5,564 nt of DNA from Tardiphaga sp. (lineage in GTDB: Bacteria; Pseudomonadota; Alphaproteobacteria; Rhizobiales; Xanthobacteraceae), in contig JAQGJF010000059.1 of assembly GCA_028290765.1 (NCBI GenBank), positions 1 through 5,564 on the forward strand, given 5' to 3'. Under the pieces are notes generated by a model. It worked only from the letters and a program-made list of their open reading frames with translations. It was not told the DNA's origin and did no database searches. The translations under genes and the position numbers were made by a program. Below, one piece after another: positions 1 through 4,609 of the stretch; position 1 is the stretch's first letter; each line of letters opens with the position of its first letter.

Positions 1-225
1 GACGTCAAGCTGCTGCAGGGCGATCTCGACGAAGCCTGGCGCGAAGGCGATACCGACTACGCCAGCGTGGCGATGCGGTTCTCACTGGTCGACAAGACCC
101 TCGAGCGCGGCACCGGCCGGTTGGTCAGCGGCAGCGAAAAGCCGATCGAGGCGACCGAGGTCTGGACCTTTGTGCGCCCGCGCGGTGCCAGCTGGGAGCT
201 TTCGGCGATCCAGCAGACCTCGTAA
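1..225 (+). CDS. Tim44-like domain protein, C-terminal fragment (5' end outside window)
   Basis: The frame is open from base 1 and ends at TAA 223-225, giving 74 residues. Landmarks are the start DVKLLQGDLDEAW, the middle MRFSLVDKTLERGTGR, then EATEVWTFVRP and the end WELSAIQQTS. This matches the C-terminal half of the bacterial Tim44-like fold (PF04280), in which mixed strands end in a Trp-rich strand and a 'W.LSAIQQ'-type tail. In alphaproteobacteria such proteins are usually anchored by an N-terminal membrane segment and are thought to act at the inner membrane; that part lies outside the window. The exact cellular role is not well defined for this family. A strong terminator follows 20 bases after the stop, so this is the last gene of its transcript and is separate from the lectin-like gene downstream. 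The family call is from motif recognition. Confidence 0.8.
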   Translation, partial: DVKLLQGDLDEAWREGDTDYASVAMRFSLVDKTLERGTGRLVSGSEKPIEATEVWTFVRPRGASWELSAIQQTS

Positions 226-245
226 CTTCTGGAACTTTTCAAGGC

Positions 246-279
246 AAAGCGCCGCGGTTCATGCCGCGGCGTTTTTTTT
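246..279 (+). terminator. Intrinsic terminator of the Tim44-like gene
   Basis: A perfect 8-bp stem, CGCCGCGG (250-257) with CCGCGGCG (264-271), encloses a 6-base loop. A run of T starts at 272. The A/G bases at 246-249 can pair with the first T residues and lengthen the stem to about 12 bp. The position just after the TAA at 223-225 fits Rho-independent termination of the upstream gene. Confidence 0.9.
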
Positions 280-406
280 ATGAGCGAACCTCTCGAATTC
301 GCGCGGCGCGAGGGGGAATAAGCCGCAACGCCGTGGGTTGATATCCTATTGTCCCGCGCCGAGCCGCCATTCGGCAAATCAAAGAAATCAATCGCAAGAA
401 ACAACC

Positions 407-411
407 GGAGG
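407..411 (+). promoter_or_regulatory. Ribosome binding site of the lectin-like gene
   Basis: GGAGG lies 5 bases before the ATG at 417-419 and fixes that start over other possible starts. The stretch 280-406 must hold the promoter, but I see no convincing -35/-10 pair. TTGATA at 339-344 has no good -10 partner. Confidence 0.75.
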
Positions 412-416
412 ATTCG

Positions 417-1103
417 ATGCCCAAGCTTTCCGCAACCCTCTCGCGTCTTGGTCTGGCCGCCGCCGCGGCTTCGATCGTGCTCGTGGCGGCAGAGGCCGCC
501 CACGCCCAGGCCGCCAATACCAGCTTCTTCATCACCAGCGTCGGCATCGGCAACGGCGCCAATCTCGGCGGTCTCGCCGGCGCCGACAATCATTGCCAGA
601 CGCTGGCGCAGGCCGCCGGCGCCGGTGGCAAGACCTGGCGCGCCTATCTGTCGACCCAGGCCGCCGACGGCAAACCCGCCGAGAACGCCCGCGATCGCAT
701 CGGCAAGGGACCGTGGCAGAACGCCAAGGGCGTGGTCATCGCCAAGGATGTCGCCGAATTGCACGGCGCCAACAACCTGACCAAGCCGGCCGCGCTCAGT
801 GAAAAGGGTGACGTCACCAATGGCCGCGGCGATACGCCGAACCGTCACGACATCCTGACAGGATCGCAGCCCGACGGCACCGCCTTCGCGGCGGGCGAGG
901 ACCGAACCTGCAAGAACTGGACGAGCAGCACGCAGGGCTCCGCCATGCTCGGCCATGCCGATCGCGTCGGTCTGCGCGACGACGACGCGTCGAAATCCTG
1001 GAACAGCTCGCACCCCTCGCGCGGGCCGGACGGCGGCTGCAGCCAGAAGGATCTGATCTCAACCGGCGGCGACGGCCTGCTGTACTGCTTCGCGGCGAAC
1101 TGA
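417..1103 (+). CDS. Secreted lectin-like protein (C-type-lectin-fold type), intact
   Basis: The product is 228 residues. Residues 1-30 form a Sec signal peptide: a basic start (MPKLS), an Ala/Leu/Val-rich core and a probable cleavage site after AHA (28-30). The mature part starts with FFITSVGIGNGANLGGL, followed by the conserved-looking blocks KTWRAYLST (72-80), ARDRIGKGPWQNAKGV (91-106), HDILTGSQPDG (144-154), CKNWTSS (165-171), KSWNSSHPS (193-201) and GLLYCFAAN at the C-terminus. Only four cysteines occur (60, 165, 208, 224). Their order fits the nested C1-C4/C2-C3 disulfides of C-type-lectin-like folds, and proteins of this pattern in bradyrhizobia are commonly annotated 'lectin'; DUF1554-like proteins look related. 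Export to the periplasm or outside is inferred from the signal peptide. No ligand can be deduced. The gene has its own ribosome binding site, a terminator just upstream, and stops 67 bases before an IS. Confidence 0.85.
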   Translation: MPKLSATLSRLGLAAAAASIVLVAAEAAHAQAANTSFFITSVGIGNGANLGGLAGADNHCQTLAQAAGAGGKTWRAYLSTQAADGKPAENARDRIGKGPWQNAKGVVIAKDVAELHGANNLTKPAALSEKGDVTNGRGDTPNRHDILTGSQPDGTAFAAGEDRTCKNWTSSTQGSAMLGHADRVGLRDDDASKSWNSSHPSRGPDGGCSQKDLISTGGDGLLYCFAAN

Positions 1104-1124
1104 ACGAACTGTGGACGACTTCTG

Positions 1125-1140
1125 CGTTCATCGGTGAACG
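1125..1140 (+). terminator. Small hairpin after the lectin-like gene, possible weak terminator
   Basis: The arms CGTTCA and TGAACG pair perfectly around a TCGG loop, 21 bases after the TGA at 1101-1103. No T-tract follows, so intrinsic termination is doubtful. It may instead be a 3'-end stabilising stem. Confidence 0.3.
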
Positions 1141-1160
1141 GAGACGAATTGGATCCCTCC

Positions 1161-1170
1161 CCCCTTGTGG
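1161..1170. repeat. Left target-site duplication of the IS
   Basis: CCCCTTGTGG directly abuts the left IS end and is repeated exactly at 2355-2364 after the right IS end. The sequence belongs to the loop region of a palindromic intergenic repeat. A 10-bp duplication is in line with the 8-10 bp I associate with the ISAs1 family. Confidence 0.93.
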
Positions 1171-1187
1171 CAGGGCTATCGCATGTT
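1171..1187 (+). repeat. IS terminal inverted repeat at the transposase 3' end
   Basis: CAGGGCTATCGCATGTT matches the opposite terminus at 14 of 17 positions (differences at 6, 7 and 17). The transposase stop codon TAG (complement of 1176-1178) and its last codons (Asn-Met-Arg) lie inside this repeat, so the coding end and the transposase-binding end overlap. Confidence 0.88.
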
Positions 1188-2264
1188 GAGGAGCATATCG
1201 ACCAGGAAGCTGTCATCCCAGGCGGCCCGTTTGAGCTTGCCCCGCAACGAGGTTTTTGTGTCGGGATGAGCACGAGCAATATTGAGGGCAAGTCGGCGCA
1301 TAACGGCAAGGTTGGCAGGGGCATGGTCTTTTCGGCTTCGCGTCTGATCCTCGTCGAGAACGACGTCGAGCGTCCAGTGCAGGACGTTTTCGATACCCCA
1401 ATGTTCTCGAACGATGCGCAGCAGTTCCGCGGGCTTGTAGGGCTGAGTCATAAGGAAGTAGCGCTCTACGGTCTCGTCGCTTCCACGTTTGCTGGTGATC
1501 CGCGCGACGGCCTTGAGACCTGGAAAGTTGTGTTTTTCGGCCATATCCTTGACGGAAATAACGATCGCGGTTCGGGCTTCCTTGCGGCCGTGATCGGCGT
1601 CCTTGGTGGGGACTTGTTTGGTCTTCTTGCGCTCTGCCGCAGCGATCGCGGTCTTGGCATCGCGCAGCAATCCTGGCTGGTTGTTCTTCACCGCCAACAC
1701 GTAATCGCCGCCACGCTCCACGATGGCTTTTGCCATCCCGCGATGACAATGCAGCGCATCCGCCGTGACGACGCAGTCCTTCAACTGAAGAAGCTCTACG
1801 AGTTGCAAAGCGCCGGCGGCTTCGTTGTTTCCAGGTGCCTGCACATTGGCAAGCGCCATGCGGGTCATTGCGCTCCACGCCGTCACCATCACCGGCGGCA
1901 TGTGACTCTGCCCGCTGTCGTAGGCTCTTCTCAGCGCCTTGCCATCGATGGCGACCACGCCCTTGATCTTGGCCGCCGTCGCAAACGCCTTGGTAAAGCG
2001 CCGAAAGACCTTTTCGAGACCGTCCGGATCCAGGATTCGAAACACGCGGCTGAAGGTGTCGTGGCTCGGGATGCCGTGTTCCAGCACCAGAATCGTGCGC
2101 AACATCGCTTCTTTCGCCCGCCCAAACAGCGCAATGTCGCAGCAGGTCGTGGCACCGCACAGCGTGGCAAGCAGCGAAATGAACAGCATCTCGGTCAAGT
2201 CGTGCTGTGCTTGGTTCTTCCGAGGATCGACCAGCGACGAAAAGCATTCTGTGAAGCGCTCCAA
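1176..2264 (-). CDS. ISAs1-family DDE transposase
   Basis: This is a 362-residue transposase that cuts and joins the ends of its own IS. The N-terminal region holds LVDPRKNQAQHDL (11-23), the family's 'DPR...H.L' start. The RNase-H-like catalytic core follows, with VAIDGKALR (Asp107), VVTADALHC (Asp169) and the C-terminal REHWGIENVLHWTLDV block, where Glu292 is the likely third acidic residue. DYVLAVKNNQ (187-196) and LAVMRRLALNIARAH (319-333) are further hallmarks. The start is TTG at 2264-2262, supported by AGGAG six bases upstream (minus strand 2275-2271); no ATG or GTG fits that site better. The length is close to the family norm and no frameshift is visible. It is convergent with the lectin-like gene. 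Long open frames on the opposite strand are by-products of its GC-rich codons. Confidence 0.95.
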   Translation of the reverse strand: MERFTECFSSLVDPRKNQAQHDLTEMLFISLLATLCGATTCCDIALFGRAKEAMLRTILVLEHGIPSHDTFSRVFRILDPDGLEKVFRRFTKAFATAAKIKGVVAIDGKALRRAYDSGQSHMPPVMVTAWSAMTRMALANVQAPGNNEAAGALQLVELLQLKDCVVTADALHCHRGMAKAIVERGGDYVLAVKNNQPGLLRDAKTAIAAAERKKTKQVPTKDADHGRKEARTAIVISVKDMAEKHNFPGLKAVARITSKRGSDETVERYFLMTQPYKPAELLRIVREHWGIENVLHWTLDVVLDEDQTRSRKDHAPANLAVMRRLALNIARAHPDTKTSLRGKLKRAAWDDSFLVDMLLNMR

Positions 2265-2265
2265 A

Positions 2266-2295
2266 ACAGTCTCCTCTCGAATCAGGAGACACTGT
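2266..2295 (-). promoter_or_regulatory. Hairpin covering the transposase ribosome binding site
   Basis: On the minus strand, GTCTCCT (2290-2284) pairs perfectly with AGGAGAC (2275-2269) around an 8-base loop. ACAG/CTGT outside can extend the stem across a 2-base bulge. The 3' arm contains the AGGAG that precedes the TTG start. In a transcript entering from outside the IS the site would be sequestered. A transcript starting within the arm would escape. This mirrors the known protection of IS10 and IS50 from read-through expression; its function here is inferred. Confidence 0.5.
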
Positions 2296-2337
2296 CAGAA
2301 TCAAATTTCCTCGCTCTGGCAATAGCTTGGCCTCGCC

Positions 2338-2354
2338 GACATGCGATTCCCCTG
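2338..2354 (-). repeat. IS terminal inverted repeat upstream of the transposase
   Basis: Read on the minus strand this is CAGGGGAATCGCATGTC, matching the other end at 14 of 17 bases. The target duplication follows immediately at 2355. The 73 bases between this repeat and the transposase start must hold the transposase promoter. TTGCCA (minus strand 2322-2317) is a weak -35 candidate with no good -10. Confidence 0.88.
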
Positions 2355-2508
2355 CCCCTTGTGGGGAGGGTGGCCAGCCGAAGGCTGGTCGGGTGGGGGT
2401 AGCCACAAGGGAAGCCTTGCTCGTGGCTACCCCCACCCCGGCCTCCGCTTCTGGACGATGCTTCGCATCGTCCAGGCTCGGCCGACCCTCCCCACAAGGG
2501 GGAGGGAT
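2355..2508. repeat. Composite palindromic intergenic repeat, left tip displaced by the IS
   Basis: This is a set of nested inverted repeats with no gene. The outer arms 2356-2371 and 2485-2500 are perfect 16-bp complements (CCCTTGTGGGGAGGGT). Inside are a hairpin at 2372-2390 (CCAGCC/GGCTGG), perfect 16-bp arms 2391-2406 with 2423-2438 (GGGTGGGGGTAGCCAC), and an 11-bp hairpin at 2451-2475 (CTGGACGATGC). The two halves are units of one repeat type in opposite orientation. The missing beginning lies at 1153-1170 on the far side of the IS: it starts ATCCCTCCCC, mirroring the end GGGGAGGGAT at 2499-2508. Repeats of this style (CCCTCCCC...TTGTGGGGAGGG) are common between genes in bradyrhizobia. 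Confidence 0.85.
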
Positions 2509-2549
2509 CAACGACCGCCATCACTCAAAAAAACGCGCCCCAACTTCAT

Positions 2550-2563
2550 ATGCGATAGCCCTG
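2550..2563 (-). repeat. Orphan ISAs1-type terminal repeat (IS or MITE scar)
   Basis: On the minus strand this reads CAGGGCTATCGCAT, identical over 14 bases to the left end of the IS (16 if the two preceding G bases are counted). It directly abuts CCGCAAGCGG (2564-2573), the tip of another palindromic repeat, just as the intact IS abuts the tip of its own. No partner end with a matching flanking duplication is visible, so it looks like one remaining end of an older element. Confidence 0.6.
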
Positions 2564-2676
2564 CCGCAAGCGGGGCGAGGTAAAGCCTGACTCGTAGGAT
2601 GGGTTGAGCTCTTGCGAAACCCATCGCTTCGCTCCGGACCTCGCGCGCGTCACCTTGCCCCGCTTGCGGGGCGGCC
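2564..2676. repeat. Second composite inverted repeat
   Basis: The arm at 2564-2581 (CCGCAAGCGGGGCGAGGT) is the reverse complement of 2652-2669 with one mismatch in 18. The right arm forms its own hairpin, GCCCCG-CTTG-CGGGGC (2657-2672). In the left arm the corresponding outer half-stem is cut off exactly where the orphan IS end sits. A third hairpin occupies the centre. No coding signal is seen here, and 2677-2742 holds nothing I recognise. Confidence 0.65.
2598..2625. repeat. GATGGGTT hairpin repeat
   Basis: GATGGGTT (2598-2605) pairs perfectly with AACCCATC (2618-2625) around a 12-base loop. The 'GTAGGATGGGT...ACCCATC' pattern is a widespread extragenic palindrome type in proteobacteria. 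It sits at the centre of the larger inverted repeat. Confidence 0.65.
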
Positions 2677-2742
2677 GGGCCCGACACCGCCGCCTCGCTC
2701 GCCAGGATCGCTTTGTTGCGGGTGCCAAATTACGAAAATGAC

Positions 2743-3618
2743 TCACCGGTCCCAGAATGCGGGCGTCGCCTTGAACCGCCGCCATCTCTTGCGCAGCGTT
2801 TTCGCCACCGCAATCTGATCGCGGGCTTGCCAGCCGGCCACCGCGCCGATGGCGAGGTGAAGCGCGGGCTGCTCGTCCTGCCGGATCGCATCGAGCAGGA
2901 TACGGGTGCTTGCGATGTCGCGCGCGCGTCCCAGGCCAGCCTGGAGCCTGGCGAGCCGCCTCACGTAGCGCTTGGCGGGCGCATGGGCGGCATAAAGCGG
3001 CAGGAAGAACTCCGCCGCATAGCGCAACTTCTTGAGGTCGATTCTGAGATTGTGTTGCGCACCGATGTTGAGCCGCCGGAAACGCGCGCCACGCTTGAGC
3101 GCCTTGCGATGTAATCGCGACAGAATTTTATCGGCGAGCGTCGGTATCGGTTGCGACAGGACGGCCAGCGATTCGCTGTCGATTTCGTTGCGCCAGCCGC
3201 GGCGTTCTACCAGGTGTCCCAGCGAGAGCAGGAAACGGCTGCAACGCGGATCGGTGAGAACGGTCTGCAAGGCGCCGTAGCTCGACTTGCGCTGCCGTTC
3301 GACCGCCTCGCGCAGGTCACCGAGGCCGACATCCGGAGCCGCCGCGACCAGGCGAGTGACGGTCGTATTGGCGAAAACATCCCATTCCCGCGCCGGGCCG
3401 AGCTGCTGCATCAGCCACCTCGCTTCGCTGTTGACCGCCCGGAATGCAGGCGAAGGAATATCGCGCCGGAACAGCGCACAGATCGTCCGCAAACGGCGCA
3501 AGGCGAGGCGCATCTGGTGCACGCCTTCAGGGTCCGATCCCTCCTCCGACACCGTGTGATTCTTCAGAAGATGATACCAGCAGGATCCCACCAGGAGTGC
3601 GATGACGTCGTCGACCAC
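2743..3618 (-). CDS. CHAD domain portion after the second TAG
   Basis: This is an open frame of 291 residues from GTG 3618 to TGA 2745-2743 that holds an essentially complete CHAD domain. His34 and Arg/Lys-rich helix VHQMRLALRRLR (33-44), LGPAREWDVF (73-82), HNLRIDLKKLRYAAEFF (189-205) and LQAGLGRARDI (225-235) are the expected landmarks. CHAD domains are alpha-helical and bind polyphosphate through these basic residues. It could work as a stand-alone domain if translated, but no ribosome binding site precedes the GTG, the upstream CYTH part is in the same frame, and the family is normally a fusion. I regard it as the 3' part of the pseudogene. Confidence 0.5.
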   Translation of the reverse strand: MVDDVIALLVGSCWYHLLKNHTVSEEGSDPEGVHQMRLALRRLRTICALFRRDIPSPAFRAVNSEARWLMQQLGPAREWDVFANTTVTRLVAAAPDVGLGDLREAVERQRKSSYGALQTVLTDPRCSRFLLSLGHLVERRGWRNEIDSESLAVLSQPIPTLADKILSRLHRKALKRGARFRRLNIGAQHNLRIDLKKLRYAAEFFLPLYAAHAPAKRYVRRLARLQAGLGRARDIASTRILLDAIRQDEQPALHLAIGAVAGWQARDQIAVAKTLRKRWRRFKATPAFWDR

Positions 3619-3621
3619 GTG

Positions 3622-4110
3622 CTACGCAGTAATGCCGAATAGCCCGGCTTTCGACGCTGGCTGTACGACGTCGAACGCGAGCGCATAGCCGCGTTCCGCC
3701 TTGCTGCGGGTGCCGAGTTGTAGCGGCGCAGCGTCGAGCAGCTGTGTCCCGAGTTCGAACAGGACGCCGGCATTGCCGCTCTTCAATTCGAGTTCGATTT
3801 CGCACAGGACTTCCCGGCGCGCACCGGCCTCGATCGTCCCCTCGTCGAATGCAATTTCAACCGACGCATCAGGCAGATCGAGCAGCCGCGCGTGCCGGCG
3901 AACTTTCGTCGCGAAAACAGGCACCAGTGCATCGTTGGTCAGCGTCGTCACTGGATCACCGACCTCGTCGGCGGGAAGCCGCGCCAGATCAGGGCTGATA
4001 CCGGCAACCGGCGCTTCCCACTGCCGTCGCGACAAGGGTTGCCCGATAGTAGGCAGAAGCTTCAGTGTCTGAATGAAGTGTTTGCCGATGCGTCGCACGC
4101 GGAGCGACAT
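3622..4110 (-). CDS. CYTH C-terminal fragment between the two TAG codons
   Basis: This is the 162-residue open piece from ATG 4110 to TAG 3624-3622, in the same frame as the pieces on either side. It has LRVRRIGK (3-10), FATKVRRHARLL (66-77) and CEIELELKSG, typical of the later strands of CYTH domains. It lacks the N-terminal EVELK strand, and no ribosome binding site precedes this ATG, so it is best read as part of the pseudogene. Confidence 0.35.
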   Translation of the reverse strand: MSLRVRRIGKHFIQTLKLLPTIGQPLSRRQWEAPVAGISPDLARLPADEVGDPVTTLTNDALVPVFATKVRRHARLLDLPDASVEIAFDEGTIEAGARREVLCEIELELKSGNAGVLFELGTQLLDAAPLQLGTRSKAERGYALAFDVVQPASKAGLFGITA

Positions 4111-4143
4111 GCCATGTTGGAACAGCAGCCGCTCGGGCGTGTC

Positions 4144-4341
4144 CTAATACACCTTTTCCAGCCGGCGAAACGCGCCCCGGTTGCGCGCATGCTGCAAAAT
4201 GACAGGCAGCTCTCGCAGTTTTTCGAGGGTTCCTTGCGGTGCAAGCAGTTTAAGTTCGACTTCCGCCTGTTGAGCAGGGCGCACGACGGCGGTGCCCGAA
4301 TCGGTCACGACTGGCTGCCGCGCGTTCAACGATATCTCCAT
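4144..4341 (-). CDS. CYTH N-terminal fragment before the first TAG
   Basis: This is the 65-residue open piece of the broken CYTH-CHAD gene. It ends LEKVY, followed by TAG. It contains the ExExK signature (27-31) but lacks the Arg/Lys strands that complete the tunnel, so it should be inactive alone. No clear ribosome binding site precedes the ATG, and the true ancestral start could be a little downstream. Confidence 0.3.
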   Translation of the reverse strand: MEISLNARQPVVTDSGTAVVRPAQQAEVELKLLAPQGTLEKLRELPVILQHARNRGAFRRLEKVY

Positions 4342-4352
4342 CGTGATGGCGT

Positions 4353-4370
4353 ATGAAGGCTTTATGACAA
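4353..4370 (-). promoter_or_regulatory. Possible Pho-box-like direct repeat before CYTH-CHAD
   Basis: Minus-strand TTGTCATAAAGCCTTCAT resembles two CTGTCAT half-sites with 11-base spacing (6/7 and 5/7 matches), the PhoB-binding layout. It ends 11 bases before the ATG at 4341, unusually close unless the real start is further in. The phosphate/polyphosphate theme of CYTH-CHAD makes the match attractive, but chance is quite possible. Confidence 0.25.
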
Positions 4371-4388
4371 TAGCAAGGATTTACCCAG

Positions 4389-4408
4389 TTATCCCAGGGA
4401 AGGGATAA
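4389..4408. repeat. Inverted repeat in the 4371-4609 intergenic stretch
   Basis: TTATCCC (4389-4395) and GGGATAA (4402-4408) are perfect complements around 6 bases, upstream of the CYTH-CHAD frame. It could be an operator. The rest of 4371-4609 shows only short GC hairpins after the solute-binding gene (for example GTCCG/CGGAC at 4572-4585) without a T-tract, and a GCAAGAGCA tandem near 4538-4555. No gene is supported there. Confidence 0.3.
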
Positions 4409-4609
4409 GTCCGCCGCGAATTGACGCAAGCACCACGCGGTGTGGTTGTCCACGACATCTGTGTTGCAAGCCAACGGTGCCGCAGGTGGCTGTGTTGGAG
4501 CGCCTTTGCGCGGTAGCCGACGCACGGCTCAAGCGGAGCAAGAGCAGCAAGAGCAAAGAGTTCGACGGTAAGTCCGATCGCGGACCGGAGGCCACCGCCT
4601 GGCCGCGTT

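Larger units (their letters stand above)
1171..2354 (-). mobile_element. Complete ISAs1-family insertion sequence (1184 bp)
   Basis: The boundaries come from three agreeing signs. The terminal inverted repeats begin CAGGG at both ends. A perfect 10-bp duplication lies immediately outside them. Removing the element plus one duplication rebuilds a symmetrical palindromic repeat. One transposase gene fills almost the whole element on the minus strand, and the length is close to the roughly 1.2-1.3 kb typical of the family. Open reading frame, ends and target duplication are all intact, so the insertion appears fairly recent and possibly still mobile. I cannot name the isoform without an ISfinder search. 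Confidence 0.93.
2743..4341 (-). pseudogene. CYTH-CHAD domain protein, interrupted by two in-frame TAG codons
   Basis: From ATG 4341-4339 to TGA 2745-2743 one frame of 533 codons encodes a full CYTH-CHAD protein without any frameshift, but TAG occurs at 4146-4144 (codon 66) and 3624-3622 (codon 240). The CYTH part has EVELK (27-31, the ExExK signature of triphosphate-tunnel enzymes), then VY-stop-DTPERLLF, where relatives carry Tyr or Phe before DTP, then MSLRVRRIGK, IQTLK, VFATKVRR and EIELELKSG. The CHAD part has VHQMRLALRRLRT, LGPAREWDVF and LRIDLKKLRYAAEFF. Related proteins are inorganic triphosphatases, and CHAD domains bind polyphosphate through conserved His and basic residues. TAG also ends the transposase and the solute-binding gene here, so recoding is unlikely; two nonsense mutations are the simplest reading. 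The length would be usual for the family. Confidence 0.82.

Noticed and set aside
57..1013. Minus-strand open frame of 318 codons opposite the lectin-like gene
   Set aside because: It is antisense to two well-supported genes and the terminator, has low-complexity Gly/Ala/Arg composition and no recognisable domain. It is a by-product of GC-rich codons.
1134..2402. Plus-strand open frame of 422 codons across the IS
   Set aside because: It runs antisense to the transposase and crosses the IS boundary and target duplication. The translation has no family resemblance.
1213..2511. Second long minus-strand open frame of 432 codons over the transposase
   Set aside because: It is out of frame with the clear DDE transposase, begins in palindromic repeats and crosses the IS end, so it is not a real gene or an evident programmed-frameshift product.
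1171..2563. Larger IS boundary using the perfect 14-bp match at 2550-2563 as the right end
   Set aside because: The flanks would be CCCCTTGTGG and CCGCAAGCGG, which do not match, whereas the 2354 boundary gives a perfect 10-bp duplication.
2526..2580. Minus-strand intrinsic terminator for the CYTH-CHAD gene using the T7 run (A7 on plus, about 2527-2533)
   Set aside because: The only stem before the T-run (CGCCCC/GGGGCG) has a loop of about 30 bases, it lies about 165 bases beyond the stop, and it is built from the IS scar and repeat sequence.
2355..2680. CRISPR array or small structured RNA in the repeat block
   Set aside because: The repeats are nested and inverted rather than evenly spaced direct repeats, with no spacers. 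The structure fits extragenic palindromes, and no promoter or terminator of an RNA gene is evident.
4250..4525. Minus-strand open frame of 91 codons upstream of and overlapping the CYTH start
   Set aside because: It overlaps the CYTH N-terminus in another frame, has no ribosome binding site, and has a mixed composition without domain features.
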